A DNA stretch of 21,662 nt from Gammaproteobacteria bacterium (GCA_019136395.1 JAGVUH010000178.1:1-21662); one strand, 5' to 3'. Counted from the first letter of the stretch, positions 1 to 10,129 are shown. The notes: generated by a model from the sequence alone, not told the origin. Program-made: numbers and translations.

Positions 1-242
1 GTGTCGTCGATGGCAAGCAGGTCATCGTCGAGAACGTCAATATCGCACGAAAGCATCAGAAGCCCAACCCACAACGGGGGATCTCTGGCGGCATCGTTAG
101 CAAGGAGATGCCTCTGGATATTTCCAATGTCGCGCTCTTTAACCCGGTCAAGGGCGGGCCAGATCGTATCGGCTTCAAGGTGCTTGAGGACGGACGCAAG
201 GTGCGCGTTTTCAAGTCCACCGGCGAAGTAGTCGACGTTTGA
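1..242 (+). CDS. rplX: 50S ribosomal protein L24, 3' part
   Basis: L24 is an early assembly protein of the large ribosomal subunit, placed near the peptide exit tunnel. Only the last 79 codons are present; the reading frame begins at position 3 and ends in TGA at 240-242. The visible part contains the family stretch [13 protein letters not shown], then [20 protein letters not shown] and a basic C-terminal tail with [20 protein letters not shown], all typical of bacterial L24. It lies 11 bp upstream of rplE, in the normal spc operon order. The N-terminal KOW region is outside the window. Identity is sure from sequence and context. Confidence 0.95.
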   Translation, partial: VVDGKQVIVENVNIARKHQKPNPQRGISGGIVSKEMPLDISNVALFNPVKGGPDRIGFKVLEDGRKVRVFKSTGEVVDV

Positions 243-253
243 GTAAGCAAGCC

Positions 254-793
254 ATGTCCAGATTGCAAACCGAGTACCAGGAAAAGATCGTCGGGCTGCT
301 CAAGGAGCGGTTTGACTACGCGACCGTCATGCAGGTGCCGCGGATTACCAAGATCACGCTCAACATGGGTGTGGGCGAGGCCGTGGCGGACAAGAAGATC
401 ATGGATAACGCCGTGCGCGACTTGACCGCTATTTCGGGTCAAAAGCCGATCGTGACCCATGCCAGGAAATCCGTTGCGGCCTTTAAGATCCGCGAGGGCT
501 GGCCCGTTGGCTGCAAGGTCACTCTCAGACGAGAGCGCATGTACGAATTTCTTGACCGTCTGATCAACGTGGCTATCCCCCGCATTCGTGACTTTCGCGG
601 GCTGAGCCCCAAGGCGTTTGATGGTCGGGGTAACTACAGCCTGGGTGTCAAGGAGCAGATCATCTTTCCCGAGATCGACTATGACAAGATCGACGCCCTG
701 CGTGGTCTTGACATCACCATTACAACCAGCGCCCGCTCCAACGAAGAAGGACGCGCGCTCCTCGAAGCCTTCAAGTTTCCTTTCCGGACCTGA
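254..793 (+). CDS. rplE: 50S ribosomal protein L5
   Basis: L5 binds 5S rRNA and forms part of the central protuberance of the large subunit. The 179-residue product from ATG 254 equals the usual gammaproteobacterial length. Family signatures include the stretch [18 protein letters not shown] near residues 30-47, [16 protein letters not shown], the [13 protein letters not shown] motif (here IPRIRDFRG), [20 protein letters not shown] and [12 protein letters not shown] five codons upstream (239) would overlap the rplX stop, but ATG 254 matches the conserved N-terminus and length. It is followed by rpsN after 9 bp. In E. coli the start of this gene is the S8 autoregulatory target; no such structure was verified here. 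Confidence 0.97.
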   Translation: MSRLQTEYQEKIVGLLKERFDYATVMQVPRITKITLNMGVGEAVADKKIMDNAVRDLTAISGQKPIVTHARKSVAAFKIREGWPVGCKVTLRRERMYEFLDRLINVAIPRIRDFRGLSPKAFDGRGNYSLGVKEQIIFPEIDYDKIDALRGLDITITTSARSNEEGRALLEAFKFPFRT

Positions 794-802
794 GCAGAAC
801 TT

Positions 803-1108
803 ATGGCGAAGAAAAGCATGGTGGCACGCGACGTCAAGCGCGCCAAGATCGTAAACCGCTTTGCGACCAAGCGCGCTGCGCTCAAGGCCATTATCAATGA
901 CCGTGGCGCCAGCAACGAACAAATTGATTCAGCGCTCCTGCAGTTACAGAAACTGCCGCGCGACGCCAGTCCCACCCGCCAGATGCGACGTTGTCGGATC
1001 AGCGGGCGTCCGCACGCCGTTTATCGTAAGTTTGGCCTCAGCCGAAATATGCTGCGCCAGGCGGCCATGCGGGGTGACGTTCCCGGTTTGGTCAAGGCAA
1101 GCTGGTAG
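803..1108 (+). CDS. rpsN: 30S ribosomal protein S14
   Basis: S14 is a late-assembling protein of the 30S head. The product is 101 residues, the length of the long, zinc-independent (C-minus) form found in Gammaproteobacteria. It begins [13 protein letters not shown] and ends with the strongly conserved region [36 protein letters not shown]. The paired CxxC zinc motifs of the short form are absent; a single Cys sits in the RRCRISGRP segment. It sits between rplE and rpsH as expected. The downstream gap of 158 bp is longer than other gaps in this operon. Confidence 0.97.
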   Translation: MAKKSMVARDVKRAKIVNRFATKRAALKAIINDRGASNEQIDSALLQLQKLPRDASPTRQMRRCRISGRPHAVYRKFGLSRNMLRQAAMRGDVPGLVKASW

Positions 1109-1160
1109 CCACCACCCGCCGACGGGGACGAACCGTCGGATATTCGCTCGAAGCCTTCTC

Positions 1161-1183
1161 ACGGAGCTGGTAAAATGCTCCGT
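1161..1183 (+). promoter_or_regulatory. Candidate internal promoter and hairpin before rpsH
   Basis: A TGG TAAAAT element (1168-1176) looks like an extended -10 box, with a weak -35-like TCGAAG at 1148-1153 and a 17-bp spacer. The same TGGTAAAAT sequence is the 9-nt loop of a perfect 7-bp inverted repeat, ACGGAGC at 1161-1167 and GCTCCGT at 1177-1183. It lies in the 158-bp rpsN-rpsH gap, about 85 bp before rpsH. Either a promoter or an RNA hairpin (or both) is possible; nothing here decides between them. There is no T-tract, so an intrinsic terminator is unlikely. Confidence 0.35.
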
Positions 1184-1266
1184 TCTCGCTGGCAAGGTTA
1201 GCGCAGCCTTCCTTCCGTCACCGGGTATCGCATCCATCTGGGTGGTTTGACCCCAAGGAGTTTAGT

Positions 1267-1662
1267 ATGAGTATGTCGGATCCGATTGCGGATATGTTGA
1301 CAAGAATCCGCAATGGGCAAATCAGGGGTAAGGTCACGATTGCGATGCCTTCCTCGAAACAAAAGCTTGCCATCGCGAACCTTCTGAAAGATGAAGGCTA
1401 TCTTGCCGATGTCGCTGTAGAAGCCAACGGCGTGAAACCCGAATTGGTTATCAAGCTGAAATATTACCGCGGGAAACCCGTCATTGAGCATATCAGGCGA
1501 ATTTCCCGCCCTGGTCTGCGCATCTATCGCGGCAAGGACGAATTGCCTGCGGTACGGGGTGGACTGGGAGTAGCCATCGTATCGACCTCCCAGGGTCTGA
1601 TGAGCGACCGTGCAGCACGCAAAGCTGGCTTCGGCGGCGAAATCATCGCCACCGTAGCCTGA
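1267..1662 (+). CDS. rpsH: 30S ribosomal protein S8
   Basis: S8 is a primary 16S rRNA-binding protein and, in E. coli, the translational repressor of the spc operon. The 131-residue product begins [18 protein letters not shown] and carries the C-terminal S8 signature [44 protein letters not shown] 1267 has an AAGGAG ribosome binding site at 1255-1260 with a 6-nt spacer; a second ATG two codons later is less well placed. rplF follows after 17 bp. Length and motifs leave no doubt about identity. Confidence 0.97.
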   Translation: MSMSDPIADMLTRIRNGQIRGKVTIAMPSSKQKLAIANLLKDEGYLADVAVEANGVKPELVIKLKYYRGKPVIEHIRRISRPGLRIYRGKDELPAVRGGLGVAIVSTSQGLMSDRAARKAGFGGEIIATVA

Positions 1663-1679
1663 CGGGAGGAATCTGCATC

Positions 1680-2225
1680 ATGTCACGTATTGCAAAGGCC
1701 CCGATTACCGTTCCCAAGGGGGTTACTGTTGTCATCACCGGCCAAGCCCTTGAAGTAAAGGGTGCCAAGGGTGCAATGACCTGGAATGTTCATCCCCTGG
1801 TTCAGGTGACGCAGGAGGGCGATATTCTTAAGGTCGCGCCGTTGGACGTCGCCAATAAGGACAGTTGGGCGCAAGCGGGAACCACCCGTGCCCTCGTTAA
1901 CAACATGGTTGTTGGCTGTTCCACCGGATTCGAAAAGCGCATGACGCTGATTGGCGTTGGTTACCGGGCACAAGCTCAAGGCAAGGTTTTGAACCTTAGT
2001 CTGGGTTACTCCCACCCGATCAATTACGAGGTCCCGGAAGGGATCACCATCACCACCCCCACGCAGACCGAGATCCTGGTTTCGGGAGCCGATAAGCAGC
2101 GAGTTGGCCAGGTAGCGTCGGAAATCCGCGCCTTCCGTCCGCCAGAGCCCTATAAGGGCAAGGGCGTGAGGTACGCGACCGAGCAGGTCCTGCGTAAAGA
2201 AACCAAGAAGACGAAGAAGAAGTAA
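1680..2225 (+). CDS. rplF: 50S ribosomal protein L6
   Basis: L6 binds 23S rRNA near the sarcin-ricin loop and the factor-binding site. The 181-residue product begins [15 protein letters not shown], contains the internal [14 protein letters not shown] segment that opens the second of the two homologous L6 domains, [11 protein letters not shown], and ends with the L6 signature [12 protein letters not shown] followed by a lysine-rich tail. A GGGAGG ribosome binding site precedes the ATG. It is slightly longer than E. coli L6 (177 residues) because of the C-terminal lysine run. Confidence 0.97.
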   Translation: MSRIAKAPITVPKGVTVVITGQALEVKGAKGAMTWNVHPLVQVTQEGDILKVAPLDVANKDSWAQAGTTRALVNNMVVGCSTGFEKRMTLIGVGYRAQAQGKVLNLSLGYSHPINYEVPEGITITTPTQTEILVSGADKQRVGQVASEIRAFRPPEPYKGKGVRYATEQVLRKETKKTKKK

Positions 2226-2236
2226 GGGGTCAGGTA

Positions 2237-2599
2237 ATGGAAAAGAAGCAAGCTCGTATTCGGCGTGCGGCACGTGGTCGCGCCAAGATACGTGAACTGG
2301 GTGCCTTCCGGCTCTGCGTGTATCGCACCCCACAGCACATTTACGCACAGGTCATAGCTCCCGGTGCGTCAGGTGACATGGTGGTTGCTTCAGCCTCTAC
2401 GCTGGATAAGACACTACGCTCTAACCTGGGTGGTCACGCGGGCAATTCGGCGTCTGCCGCGGCGGTGGGCTCGGCGATCGCTGAGCGCGCCAGGGCCGCT
2501 GGCGTGGAAAAGGTGGCCTTTGATCGCTCTGGGTTCAGCTATCACGGGCGGGTCAAGGCGCTGGCTGATGCCGCGCGTGCTGGCGGTTTGCAATTCTAG
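2237..2599 (+). CDS. rplR: 50S ribosomal protein L18
   Basis: L18 binds 5S rRNA together with L5 and mediates its attachment to 23S rRNA. The 120-residue product has the basic N-terminus [20 protein letters not shown], the [16 protein letters not shown] strand and the C-terminal [22 protein letters not shown] motif of the family. It follows rplF by 11 bp and precedes rpsE by 10 bp in the standard order. The N-terminal arginine-rich segment is the expected RNA-binding part. Confidence 0.96.
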   Translation: MEKKQARIRRAARGRAKIRELGAFRLCVYRTPQHIYAQVIAPGASGDMVVASASTLDKTLRSNLGGHAGNSASAAAVGSAIAERARAAGVEKVAFDRSGFSYHGRVKALADAARAGGLQF

Positions 2600-2609
2600 G
2601 GGCTGAACC

Positions 2610-3116
2610 ATGTCAAGTTATAATCCGAAGCCGGAAGGCGATGAATTTCAAGAAAAGCTGGTCGGCGTTCGCCGGGTAGCGAAGGTCGTCAAGGGCGGTC
2701 GTCAATTCGGCTTTTCGGCGCTGACCGTCGTGGGTGACGGCAAGGGCCGTGTCGGCTATGGCACGGGCAAGGCGCGTGAGGTGCCCGTTGCCATCCAGAA
2801 GGCGATGGAAAGCGCCCGCAAGAACATGGTCGACGTCCGACTCAATGGCACGACCTTGCAATATCCCATTAATGGTCGGCATGGCGCGGCCAAGGTTTTC
2901 ATGCAACCCGCCTCGGAAGGCACCGGGATCATTGCCGGTGGGGCGATGCGTGCTGTTTTCGAAGTGCTAGGCGTTCAAAACGTCTTGGCGAAGTGTATCG
3001 GCACAAATAACGCGATGAACGTTGTTATCGCCACGATCAACGGACTGCGCACGATGACGGATGCCCAGGCCGTGGCGGCCAAGCGCGGCAAGACCATTGA
3101 AGAAATCCTGGGGTGA
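2610..3116 (+). CDS. rpsE: 30S ribosomal protein S5
   Basis: S5 lies at the mRNA entry side of the 30S subunit and contributes to decoding accuracy. The 168-residue product has the N-terminal double-stranded-RNA-binding-like domain with [20 protein letters not shown] and [18 protein letters not shown], then the C-terminal domain with [18 protein letters not shown] and the ending [13 protein letters not shown]. Spacing to rpmD is only 3 bp, which suggests translational coupling. Confidence 0.97.
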   Translation: MSSYNPKPEGDEFQEKLVGVRRVAKVVKGGRQFGFSALTVVGDGKGRVGYGTGKAREVPVAIQKAMESARKNMVDVRLNGTTLQYPINGRHGAAKVFMQPASEGTGIIAGGAMRAVFEVLGVQNVLAKCIGTNNAMNVVIATINGLRTMTDAQAVAAKRGKTIEEILG

Positions 3117-3119
3117 TCC

Positions 3120-3326
3120 ATGAGTGAGAAAAAAATCATGAAAGTGACCCTGGTGCGCAGCATGCACGGGCGCTTGACCAGCCATCAGGCCTGCGTCAGG
3201 GGGCTGGGGTTGCGTCGGATGCATCAGGTGGTCGCGGTTGAGGATACCCTCGCCACCCGCGGGATGGTCAACAAGGTCTCCTACATGGTCAAAATCGTCG
3301 AGGATGTCGTCCATGCGTCTAAATGA
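3120..3326 (+). CDS. rpmD: 50S ribosomal protein L30
   Basis: L30 is a small protein of the large subunit. The 68-residue product starts [18 protein letters not shown] and contains the family core [18 protein letters not shown] followed by [15 protein letters not shown]. The ORF is a few residues longer than the 59-residue E. coli protein at both ends; an internal Met at residue 7 is an alternative start, but the ATG at 3120 sits immediately behind rpsE. Its 3' end overlaps the rplO start by 14 bp. Confidence 0.95.
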   Translation: MSEKKIMKVTLVRSMHGRLTSHQACVRGLGLRRMHQVVAVEDTLATRGMVNKVSYMVKIVEDVVHASK

Positions 3327-3747
3327 ACTCACCCCTGGAGCTGGGGCGAAGAAGGCTCCCAAGCGGGTAGGTCGAGGAATCGGCAGTGGTTCGGGAAAGA
3401 CGGCGGGTCGTGGCCATAAGGGCCAGCGGTCGCGGGCGGGTGGATTTCACAAACTGGGTTTTGAAGGCGGTCAGATGCCTTTGCAACGGCGTTTGCCAAA
3501 GGTAGGCTTTCGTTCCCGCATCAGTCGCACCAGCGATGAAATCAGACTCAGTGAGCTGAAGTACGTCGAAGGGGGTGTCGTTGACCTCCTGTCCTTGCGT
3601 AATGCCGGTTTGATCGCGGCTGGGATACGACAAGTCAAGATCATTGCTACGGGCAAGGTAGAAATACCTCTGGTGATTCGTGGTCTGGCCGTAACCCAGG
3701 GTGCCCGAACCGCTATCGAGGCGGCCGGCGGCAGCGTCGAATCATAG
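3313..3747 (+). CDS. rplO: 50S ribosomal protein L15
   Basis: L15 is an assembly protein of the large subunit that contacts 23S rRNA widely. From ATG 3313 the product is 144 residues, the same as E. coli L15, and begins [20 protein letters not shown]. The glycine-rich RNA-binding stretch [19 protein letters not shown] and [17 protein letters not shown] follow, and the end has [14 protein letters not shown]. The frame is open 25 codons upstream (to 3238) but that part is the shadow of rpmD. The start overlaps rpmD by 14 bp, implying coupled translation. Confidence 0.97.
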   Translation: MRLNELTPGAGAKKAPKRVGRGIGSGSGKTAGRGHKGQRSRAGGFHKLGFEGGQMPLQRRLPKVGFRSRISRTSDEIRLSELKYVEGGVVDLLSLRNAGLIAAGIRQVKIIATGKVEIPLVIRGLAVTQGARTAIEAAGGSVES

Positions 3748-3764
3748 CTGGAGCCAGATTCGAC

Positions 3765-5117
3765 ATGGTGAAGAGTTCGTCCCCCATGACCGAGGCCCTT
3801 GGTGGCCTTGGTCGACTGACCGAGTTACGACAGCGTCTGCTGTTCGTCCTCGGTGCCTTGCTCGTTTATCGCATTGGCACCTTTATCCCGGTCCCTGGCG
3901 TCAATCCGGAGGCCTTGGCGATACTCTTCGACCAGAACCAGGGCTCCATTCTCGACATGTTCAACATGTTTTCGGGCGGAGCCTTGGAGCGCGCAAGCCT
4001 CTTTGCACTGGGCATCATGCCCTACATCTCCGCCTCGATCATCATCCAACTCATGACTTCCGTCATCCCGGCACTGGAACAATTGAAGAAGGAAGGTGAA
4101 TCGGGGCGTCGCAAGATCACCCAATACACTCGGTACGGCACCGTGGGCCTGGCGACGTTCCAGGCTATTGGTATTTCGATCGCTCTACAAGGGCAATCGG
4201 TGGGTGGATCATCCATCGTCGTTATGAGTGGTTTTGGCTTCGTCTTCACCGCCACGGTCTCCCTGGTCACGGGTACCATGTTCCTCATGTGGCTTGGGGA
4301 GCAGATAACCGAGCGTGGCATTGGCAACGGCATCTCCATCATCATCTTCGCTGGTATCGTTGCCGGCTTGCCCTCCGCGATTGGTGGCACGTTGGAATTG
4401 GTGCGCACCGGTGAGATGAATGCCCTTGCCGTGCTGGCCTTGTTTGTCCTCGCCCTAGGTGTGACCGCCTTCGTGGTTTTCGTCGAACGCGGTCAGCGAC
4501 GCATCACGGTCAATTACGCTCGCCGTCAGCAAGGCAGGCGACTTATGGCGGCGCAAAGCACGCATCTGCCACTGAAGCTGAACATGGCGGGCGTCATACC
4601 TCCGATCTTCGCTTCCAGCATCATCCTTTTTCCCGGCACACTGGGGCAGTGGTTTGGTCAGTCGGAGAATACCCGTTGGATCGCGGAAATCACCAGTAAG
4701 CTATCCCCGGGCGAACCGGTATACGTGATCGCCTATTCCCTCGCCATCATCTTCTTCTGCTTCTTTTACACGGCACTGGTCTTCAACGCCAAGGAAACCG
4801 CCGATAACCTGAAGCGTTCTGGTGCCTTCATTCCCGGCATCCGTCCTGGCGAACAAACGGCGCGCTATATTGACAATGTCATGACCCGGCTTACGGCCGC
4901 GGGGGCCATCTACATTACCGCTGTTTGTCTCATTCCTGAATTCCTCATCGTTGGCTGGAACGTACCCTTTTACTTCGGTGGTACCTCTCTGCTAATCGTG
5001 GTCGTAGTGGTGATGGATTTCATGGCCCAGGTGCAAGCTCACCTCATGTCCCATCAGTACGAGGGACTGATGAAGAAGGCCAATCTCAGGGCACCTGGCG
5101 GTGGTCTCATGCGCTGA
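3765..5117 (+). CDS. secY: Protein translocase subunit SecY
   Basis: SecY forms the protein-conducting channel of the SecYEG translocon in the inner membrane. The 450-residue product has about ten hydrophobic segments. Family motifs include [14 protein letters not shown] in the first membrane segment, the plug region with [27 protein letters not shown], then [28 protein letters not shown] sequence (here [14 protein letters not shown]), and a late cytosolic [16 protein letters not shown] loop. It keeps the normal position between rplO and rpmJ. The ATG has a GGAG at 3750-3753, 11 bp upstream; a second Met at residue 8 is an alternative start. Confidence 0.97.
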   Translation: MVKSSSPMTEALGGLGRLTELRQRLLFVLGALLVYRIGTFIPVPGVNPEALAILFDQNQGSILDMFNMFSGGALERASLFALGIMPYISASIIIQLMTSVIPALEQLKKEGESGRRKITQYTRYGTVGLATFQAIGISIALQGQSVGGSSIVVMSGFGFVFTATVSLVTGTMFLMWLGEQITERGIGNGISIIIFAGIVAGLPSAIGGTLELVRTGEMNALAVLALFVLALGVTAFVVFVERGQRRITVNYARRQQGRRLMAAQSTHLPLKLNMAGVIPPIFASSIILFPGTLGQWFGQSENTRWIAEITSKLSPGEPVYVIAYSLAIIFFCFFYTALVFNAKETADNLKRSGAFIPGIRPGEQTARYIDNVMTRLTAAGAIYITAVCLIPEFLIVGWNVPFYFGGTSLLIVVVVVMDFMAQVQAHLMSHQYEGLMKKANLRAPGGGLMR

Positions 5118-5163
5118 AGCATGAGGAATTAATTCTTCACAGCAAGCTTTCGGGAGAACCACA

Positions 5164-5277
5164 ATGAAAGTACGTGCCTCGGTCAAGAAAATCTGCCGCA
5201 ACTGTAAGATCATCAAGCGCAACGGCATCGTTCGCGTAATTTGCAAGGATCCCAAGCACAAGCAACGTCAGGGTTGA
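5164..5277 (+). CDS. rpmJ: 50S ribosomal protein L36, zinc-binding form
   Basis: A 37-residue ORF that is easily missed because of its size. It starts [20 protein letters not shown] and ends DPKHKQRQG. Cys11, Cys14, Cys27 and His32 form the zinc ribbon of the C-plus type of L36, the smallest protein of the large subunit. GGGAGAA upstream acts as the ribosome binding site. It sits between secY and rpsM, the classical end of the spc operon. One residue shorter than E. coli L36. Confidence 0.96.
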   Translation: MKVRASVKKICRNCKIIKRNGIVRVICKDPKHKQRQG

Positions 5278-5285
5278 TTTGCTGG

Positions 5286-5313
5286 TTGACACCTTGCACC
5301 CAAATGTTAAAGT
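5286..5313 (+). promoter_or_regulatory. Candidate sigma-70 promoter of the alpha operon
   Basis: A perfect -35 hexamer TTGACA (5286-5291) is followed after 16 bp by TAAAGT (5308-5313), which is preceded by TG at 5305-5306 and so forms an extended -10 element. It lies in the 83-bp rpmJ-rpsM gap. The predicted transcript starts near 5320, leaving a leader of about 40 nt before rpsM, where S4 would be expected to bind if the E. coli mode of control is kept. Confidence 0.65.
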
Positions 5314-5360
5314 GCGCGATTACTTGCGCCTAGCTTAAGTGGATTTGGAGACAAAATAGC

Positions 5361-5717
5361 ATGGCCCGTATTGCCGGTGTCAATATTCCTGACAGGAAGC
5401 ATGCCGTAATCGCCTTGACAGCGATTTATGGCGTGGGCCGTACTCGGGCGGCCGCAATCTGCGATGCCGCTGGCATCGCACAAACCCTGCAAATGCGGGA
5501 GCTCTCCGAAGAGCAGGTGGATAAACTACGCGCCGAAGTTGCCAAGTACACCGTCGAGGGTGACTTGCGTCGTGAAGTTTCCATGAATATCAAGAGGCTG
5601 ATGGATCTGGGCTGTAATCGTGGCATACGCCATCGCCGTGGCCTCCCGGTCCGGGGTCAACGCACCCGCACCAACGCCAGGACCCGGAAGGGCCCCCGTC
5701 GTCCCATCAAGCGCTGA
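5361..5717 (+). CDS. rpsM: 30S ribosomal protein S13
   Basis: S13 sits in the 30S head and makes intersubunit bridges and P-site tRNA contacts. The 118-residue product begins [20 protein letters not shown], has the helix-two-turn-helix-like [17 protein letters not shown] region and the C-terminal S13 signature [20 protein letters not shown] with a basic tail. TTTGGAG at 5344-5350 is the ribosome binding site. First gene of the alpha operon, behind a promoter candidate. Confidence 0.97.
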   Translation: MARIAGVNIPDRKHAVIALTAIYGVGRTRAAAICDAAGIAQTLQMRELSEEQVDKLRAEVAKYTVEGDLRREVSMNIKRLMDLGCNRGIRHRRGLPVRGQRTRTNARTRKGPRRPIKR

Positions 5718-5748
5718 TCCTGAACCACGTTTTTCGCGGTAAGAGTTA

Positions 5749-6138
5749 ATGGCAAAACCGACACGCAACGTCAAAAAGAAGGTCAAGCGTCAGGTGGCTG
5801 ATGGGATCGCCCATGTCCACGCTTCCTTTAACAACACGATCGTGACTATCACGGATCGGCAAGGCAACGCCCTGGCTTGGGCTACCTCTGGTGGCTCAGG
5901 ATTCCGCGGTTCCAGAAAGAGTACCCCTTTCGCGGCTCAGGTGGCGGCTGATCGTGCCGGACAGGCGGCAAAGGAATATGGCGTCAAGAACCTTGATGTT
6001 AACGTCAAGGGGCCTGGTCCTGGCCGTGAAAGCGCAGTTCGCGCCCTGAATAATGCCGGATTCAAAATCACGGGCATCCAGGACGTGACTCCCATACCCC
6101 ATAATGGCTGTCGCCCGCCGAAAAAGCGGCGCGTCTAA
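5749..6138 (+). CDS. rpsK: 30S ribosomal protein S11
   Basis: S11 lies on the 30S platform and helps shape the Shine-Dalgarno cleft. The 129-residue product has the core [41 protein letters not shown] and the C-terminal signature [20 protein letters not shown] followed by [18 protein letters not shown], which is nearly invariant. The start ATG 5749 gives [16 protein letters not shown]. It lies 31 bp behind rpsM and 23 bp ahead of rpsD. Confidence 0.97.
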   Translation: MAKPTRNVKKKVKRQVADGIAHVHASFNNTIVTITDRQGNALAWATSGGSGFRGSRKSTPFAAQVAADRAGQAAKEYGVKNLDVNVKGPGPGRESAVRALNNAGFKITGIQDVTPIPHNGCRPPKKRRV

Positions 6139-6161
6139 ATCGCGGTTAACTAGGAATCGAG

Positions 6162-6782
6162 ATGGCAAGGTATACAGGTCCAACCTGCAAGCAGGCACGT
6201 CGTGAAGGGGTTGATCTGGCCCTCAAGAGTCGTGCTCGTTCCATTGATACCAAGTGCAACCTGGAAAAGGCACCAGGTCAGGCCGGTGATCGTCGGCGTC
6301 GGGTTTCCGACTACGGCATACAATTGCGAGAAAAGCAAAAGGTACGCCGTATTTACGGCGTGATGGAAAAACAGTTTCGCAATTATTACACCCTGGCTGC
6401 CGCGCAAAAGGGCGCAACGGGTGAGAATCTCCTGCGCATCCTTGAGCGGCGACTGGACAATGTCGTTTACCGGATGGGCTTCGGTTCCACCCGGGCCGAG
6501 GCGCGACAGTTGGTTGCCCATAAGGGAGTCCTTGTGAATGGCAAGGCCCTCAACATCCCTTCCTACCAGGTGCAGGAGGCGGATGTCATCGAGGTGCGTG
6601 AAAAGGCCAAAAAGCAAGTCCGGGTGCAGAACGCCCTTGCCCTCGCAGAGCAATATGGCTTCGTGGACTGGGTTCAGGTGGACACCAAGGCTCTGAAAGG
6701 GGTCTTTAGTCGGATTCCTGATCGGTCCGATCTCCCCGCCGATATCAACGAGTCCCTGATCGTTGAGTTGTACTCCAAGTAG
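6162..6782 (+). CDS. rpsD: 30S ribosomal protein S4
   Basis: S4 is a primary 16S rRNA-binding protein that nucleates 30S assembly and, in E. coli, represses alpha operon translation. The 206-residue product equals the E. coli length. Visible features are [39 protein letters not shown] (start of the S4 RNA-binding domain), [17 protein letters not shown] and the ending [13 protein letters not shown]. The N-terminal zinc cluster of the C-plus type is not complete. It is followed by rpoA after 20 bp. Confidence 0.97.
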   Translation: MARYTGPTCKQARREGVDLALKSRARSIDTKCNLEKAPGQAGDRRRRVSDYGIQLREKQKVRRIYGVMEKQFRNYYTLAAAQKGATGENLLRILERRLDNVVYRMGFGSTRAEARQLVAHKGVLVNGKALNIPSYQVQEADVIEVREKAKKQVRVQNALALAEQYGFVDWVQVDTKALKGVFSRIPDRSDLPADINESLIVELYSK

Positions 6783-6802
6783 GCACAGGAGAGGGTTTTT
6801 GC

Positions 6803-7816
6803 ATGCCTGAAGCTGTCAGCGACTTCCTCAAACCGCGGATCGTCAAGGTTGATCCTGTTGACGGAAGCTCAAGTCACGCCCGGATCTCCCTGGAGCCGCT
6901 TGAGCGCGGTTTTGGGCATACCCTCGGGAACGCCTTACGGCGGATCCTGTTATCCTCCATGTCGGGGTGCGCGGTCACTGAGGTTGAGATTCAAGGTATT
7001 CTTCATGAGTACACCACCCTGGAAGGCGTGCGTGAGGATGTCCTCGAGATCCTTCTGAATCTGAAGGAATTGGCTATTAGTCTCCACGGTAAGGATGAGG
7101 CCACCTTCACCTTGCACAAGACTGGCCCAGGTGTCATCACCGCGGCGGACATTGCCCTCGACCACAGCGCGGAGATTGCCAACCCGGATTTGGTCATCGC
7201 CAATCTGACGGGCAACACGGAATTGAGCATGGTGCTGACGGTTCGGCGGGGCAGGGGATACGAACCCGTTACGCAGCGCGAGTTGGAAGGTGGCGAGGAA
7301 AGGCCCATCGGTAAACTCCCCCTGGACGCCTCTTTCAGCCCCATTCGTCGCGTGGCTATCGATGTTCAGTCCGCGCGCGTTGAACAACGGACCGATCTTG
7401 ATCGTTTGGTTATCGATCTGGAGACTAACGGGACCATTGATCCCAAGTCTGCCGTCCAGCAGGCGGCCGCTATCCTGCGGGACCAGTTGGGCAGCTTCGT
7501 AGCCTTGGAACGAACCTCCTACGATGAAGCGGGCGCCTCGCTTGAACCCGAAAAGCCTGTCTTCGATCCGATGTTGCTGCGCCCCGTTGACGATCTGGAA
7601 CTCACCGTCAGGTCCGCGAACTGCCTGAAGGCCGAAAACATCTACCTCATTGGCGATCTGATCCAGCGTACTGAGGTTGAGCTGCTCAAGACTCCAAATC
7701 TGGGTAAAAAGTCACTGACCGAGATCAAGGATGTCCTGGCAATGAGAGGCCTGTCCTTAGGTTCCCGGCTTGAGAATTGGCCCCCTGAGAACATCGACGA
7801 ATTAGCGATCAAGTAG
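6803..7816 (+). CDS. rpoA: DNA-directed RNA polymerase alpha subunit
   Basis: The alpha subunit dimer scaffolds RNA polymerase assembly; its C-terminal domain binds UP elements and activators. The 337-residue product has the N-terminal domain with [20 protein letters not shown] and [17 protein letters not shown], and the C-terminal domain with [20 protein letters not shown] and [20 protein letters not shown]. The DNA-contact Arg and Asn-Cys-Leu-Lys motif in RSANCLKAE are intact. AGGAGAGG provides a strong ribosome binding site. A 110-bp gap follows before rplQ. Confidence 0.98.
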   Translation: MPEAVSDFLKPRIVKVDPVDGSSSHARISLEPLERGFGHTLGNALRRILLSSMSGCAVTEVEIQGILHEYTTLEGVREDVLEILLNLKELAISLHGKDEATFTLHKTGPGVITAADIALDHSAEIANPDLVIANLTGNTELSMVLTVRRGRGYEPVTQRELEGGEERPIGKLPLDASFSPIRRVAIDVQSARVEQRTDLDRLVIDLETNGTIDPKSAVQQAAAILRDQLGSFVALERTSYDEAGASLEPEKPVFDPMLLRPVDDLELTVRSANCLKAENIYLIGDLIQRTEVELLKTPNLGKKSLTEIKDVLAMRGLSLGSRLENWPPENIDELAIK

Positions 7817-7926
7817 TTTGGTCCTTGTTCCCTCACCAGTGCCTTGGGCGAGACTTCTTGTTGCAGCCTAAACACGTGAATAAGGTGCGCCACGGGCGCC
7901 AACTTTCTGGATTCAGGTAACCACCC

Positions 7927-8310
7927 ATGCGTCATCGTAAGGCCGGAAGGCACCTCAATCGTAACAGCTCTCATCGAGAGGCCATGTTCAAGAACATGGC
8001 GAATTCTCTTTTCCAACATGAGCTTATCAAGACCACCCTGCCCAAGGCCAAGGAGTTACGCCGTGTAGCCGAACCCTTGATCACCCTGGCAAAACAGGAT
8101 TCGGTTCACAAGCGGCGTCTAGCCTTTGCTCGCCTGCGCGATGACGCAATCGTCGCCAAGCTCTTCACCGAACTGGGTCCCCGGTATCAGGATCGGCCTG
8201 GGGGCTACTTGCGCATCCTTAAGTGCGGTTTTCGTCCCAGCGATGCCGCCCCGATGGCTTACGTTGAACTGGTCGACCGTCCGGTCGCCGAGGCCGTGAG
8301 TTCCGATTAG
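7927..8310 (+). CDS. rplQ: 50S ribosomal protein L17
   Basis: L17 is a large-subunit protein near the exit tunnel. The 127-residue product begins with the signature [20 protein letters not shown], then [20 protein letters not shown] and [16 protein letters not shown]; the end has [26 protein letters not shown]. It is the last gene of the alpha operon, as usual. The 110-bp spacer behind rpoA holds a short hairpin (GCGCC ACG GGCGC near 7890-7902) but no good promoter. A clear terminator follows at 8347-8370. Confidence 0.97.
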   Translation: MRHRKAGRHLNRNSSHREAMFKNMANSLFQHELIKTTLPKAKELRRVAEPLITLAKQDSVHKRRLAFARLRDDAIVAKLFTELGPRYQDRPGGYLRILKCGFRPSDAAPMAYVELVDRPVAEAVSSD

Positions 8311-8346
8311 TCAGGTAGTCTGCTTCTCTCATGGGGCGATGCGATG

Positions 8347-8370
8347 AAACCGGGCTTGTCCCGGTTTTTT
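8347..8370 (+). terminator. Rho-independent terminator of the alpha operon
   Basis: A perfect 8-bp stem, AAACCGGG (8347-8354) and CCCGGTTT (8360-8367), with the 5-nt loop CTTGT, ends in a run of six T residues (8365-8370). It lies 37 bp behind rplQ and 44 bp ahead of the next gene, so it separates the ribosomal cluster from the following gene. Confidence 0.92.
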
Positions 8371-8413
8371 CGTCGCTGGATACTGGTTTTGCTGGATCGG
8401 AATAGATCGCCGC

Positions 8414-9160
8414 ATGCTCGACTGTCAGCGCATAGCCCTGGTCACCGATTTTGGTCTCGCCAGTCCCTATTTGGGGCAGATTCACTTGCTTCTGGCCGCG
8501 GGGCTGCCCGCGTTGCCCGTGATTGATCTGATCTCTGATCTCCCGCCCTTCCGTCCTGACCTGGCTGCCTATCTGCTTCCTGGCCTGGTCCGGGATGTCC
8601 CCTCATCCACCCTCTTCCTGACCGTCGTGGACCCGGGTGTGGGTGGTGATCGTCAGACGGTGGTCATCGAGGCTGACGGTAATCTCTTCCTGGGTCCTGA
8701 CAATGGTTTGCTGGCGATGATCGCGCGACGAGCCCGTCAGTGCCAGGTCTGGCGTCTCGATTGGCGTCCAGCCCGGCTTTCCGCGACCTTCCATGGGCGC
8801 GATCTGTTTGCCCCCGCCGCCATCGCGTTGCTGCGGCGGGAGCCCTTATCCTTGTCTTCCTTGACAACAGCGGACCTGGCGGGGAGCGCTTGGCCGGCGG
8901 AACTGCCGCGAATCGTCTACCAGGATGCCTACGGTAATCTGATGCTGGGCATGAGGGCGGCAGAAATCGGGTCAACGGCGTTCTTCACCCTTGCTGGATC
9001 TTCGCTATCCTGGGCGCGGACCTTCAGCGCGGTCCCGGAAGGTCAGGCCTTCTGGTATGAGAACGCCTTCGGGTTGGTGGAGATCGCGGTCAATCAAGGG
9101 TCAGCCGCCCAGAGCCTGGGTCTCAAGGTCGGCGATCAGGTCACCCTGGCCGCCGCGTAG
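8414..9160 (+). CDS. SAM hydroxide adenosyltransferase family protein (DUF62)
   Basis: The 248-residue product belongs to the DUF62 family, related to fluorinase and chlorinase, whose studied members use hydroxide to split S-adenosylmethionine into adenosine and methionine. Motifs in order are VTDFG (about residues 10-14), YLGQIH, VVDPGVGGDR (71-80), GPDNGLL (94-100), TFHGRDLFAPAA (125-136) and DAYGNL. Asp73, Arg80 and His127 correspond to the conserved Asp-Arg-His set of the hydrolytic branch. The C-terminal small domain ends near GLKVGDQVTLAAA. It is preceded by the alpha operon terminator and followed by dapB after 114 bp, so it may be a single-gene unit. The start ATG has only a weak ribosome binding site. 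The physiological role of the family is unclear. Confidence 0.9.
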   Translation: MLDCQRIALVTDFGLASPYLGQIHLLLAAGLPALPVIDLISDLPPFRPDLAAYLLPGLVRDVPSSTLFLTVVDPGVGGDRQTVVIEADGNLFLGPDNGLLAMIARRARQCQVWRLDWRPARLSATFHGRDLFAPAAIALLRREPLSLSSLTTADLAGSAWPAELPRIVYQDAYGNLMLGMRAAEIGSTAFFTLAGSSLSWARTFSAVPEGQAFWYENAFGLVEIAVNQGSAAQSLGLKVGDQVTLAAA

Positions 9161-9259
9161 CGGGCTGAGGGCCGAGTCGTCCTTTCGGCTGTTCCTTACC
9201 TCATCATCAAGGTTTCATCCGCTTTCCCGCCATCCCCCCCGCCTCAGATCTGAAGATAG

Positions 9260-10090
<831 letters not shown>

Positions 10091-10129
10091 CCGTCACCGC
10101 TCGGAGGACGCGCGCCATCATAAGGGTCA

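Noticed and set aside
5129..5138. GAATTAATTC palindrome between secY and rpmJ
   Set aside because: A short AT-rich palindrome with no promoter spacing or repeat elsewhere in the window.
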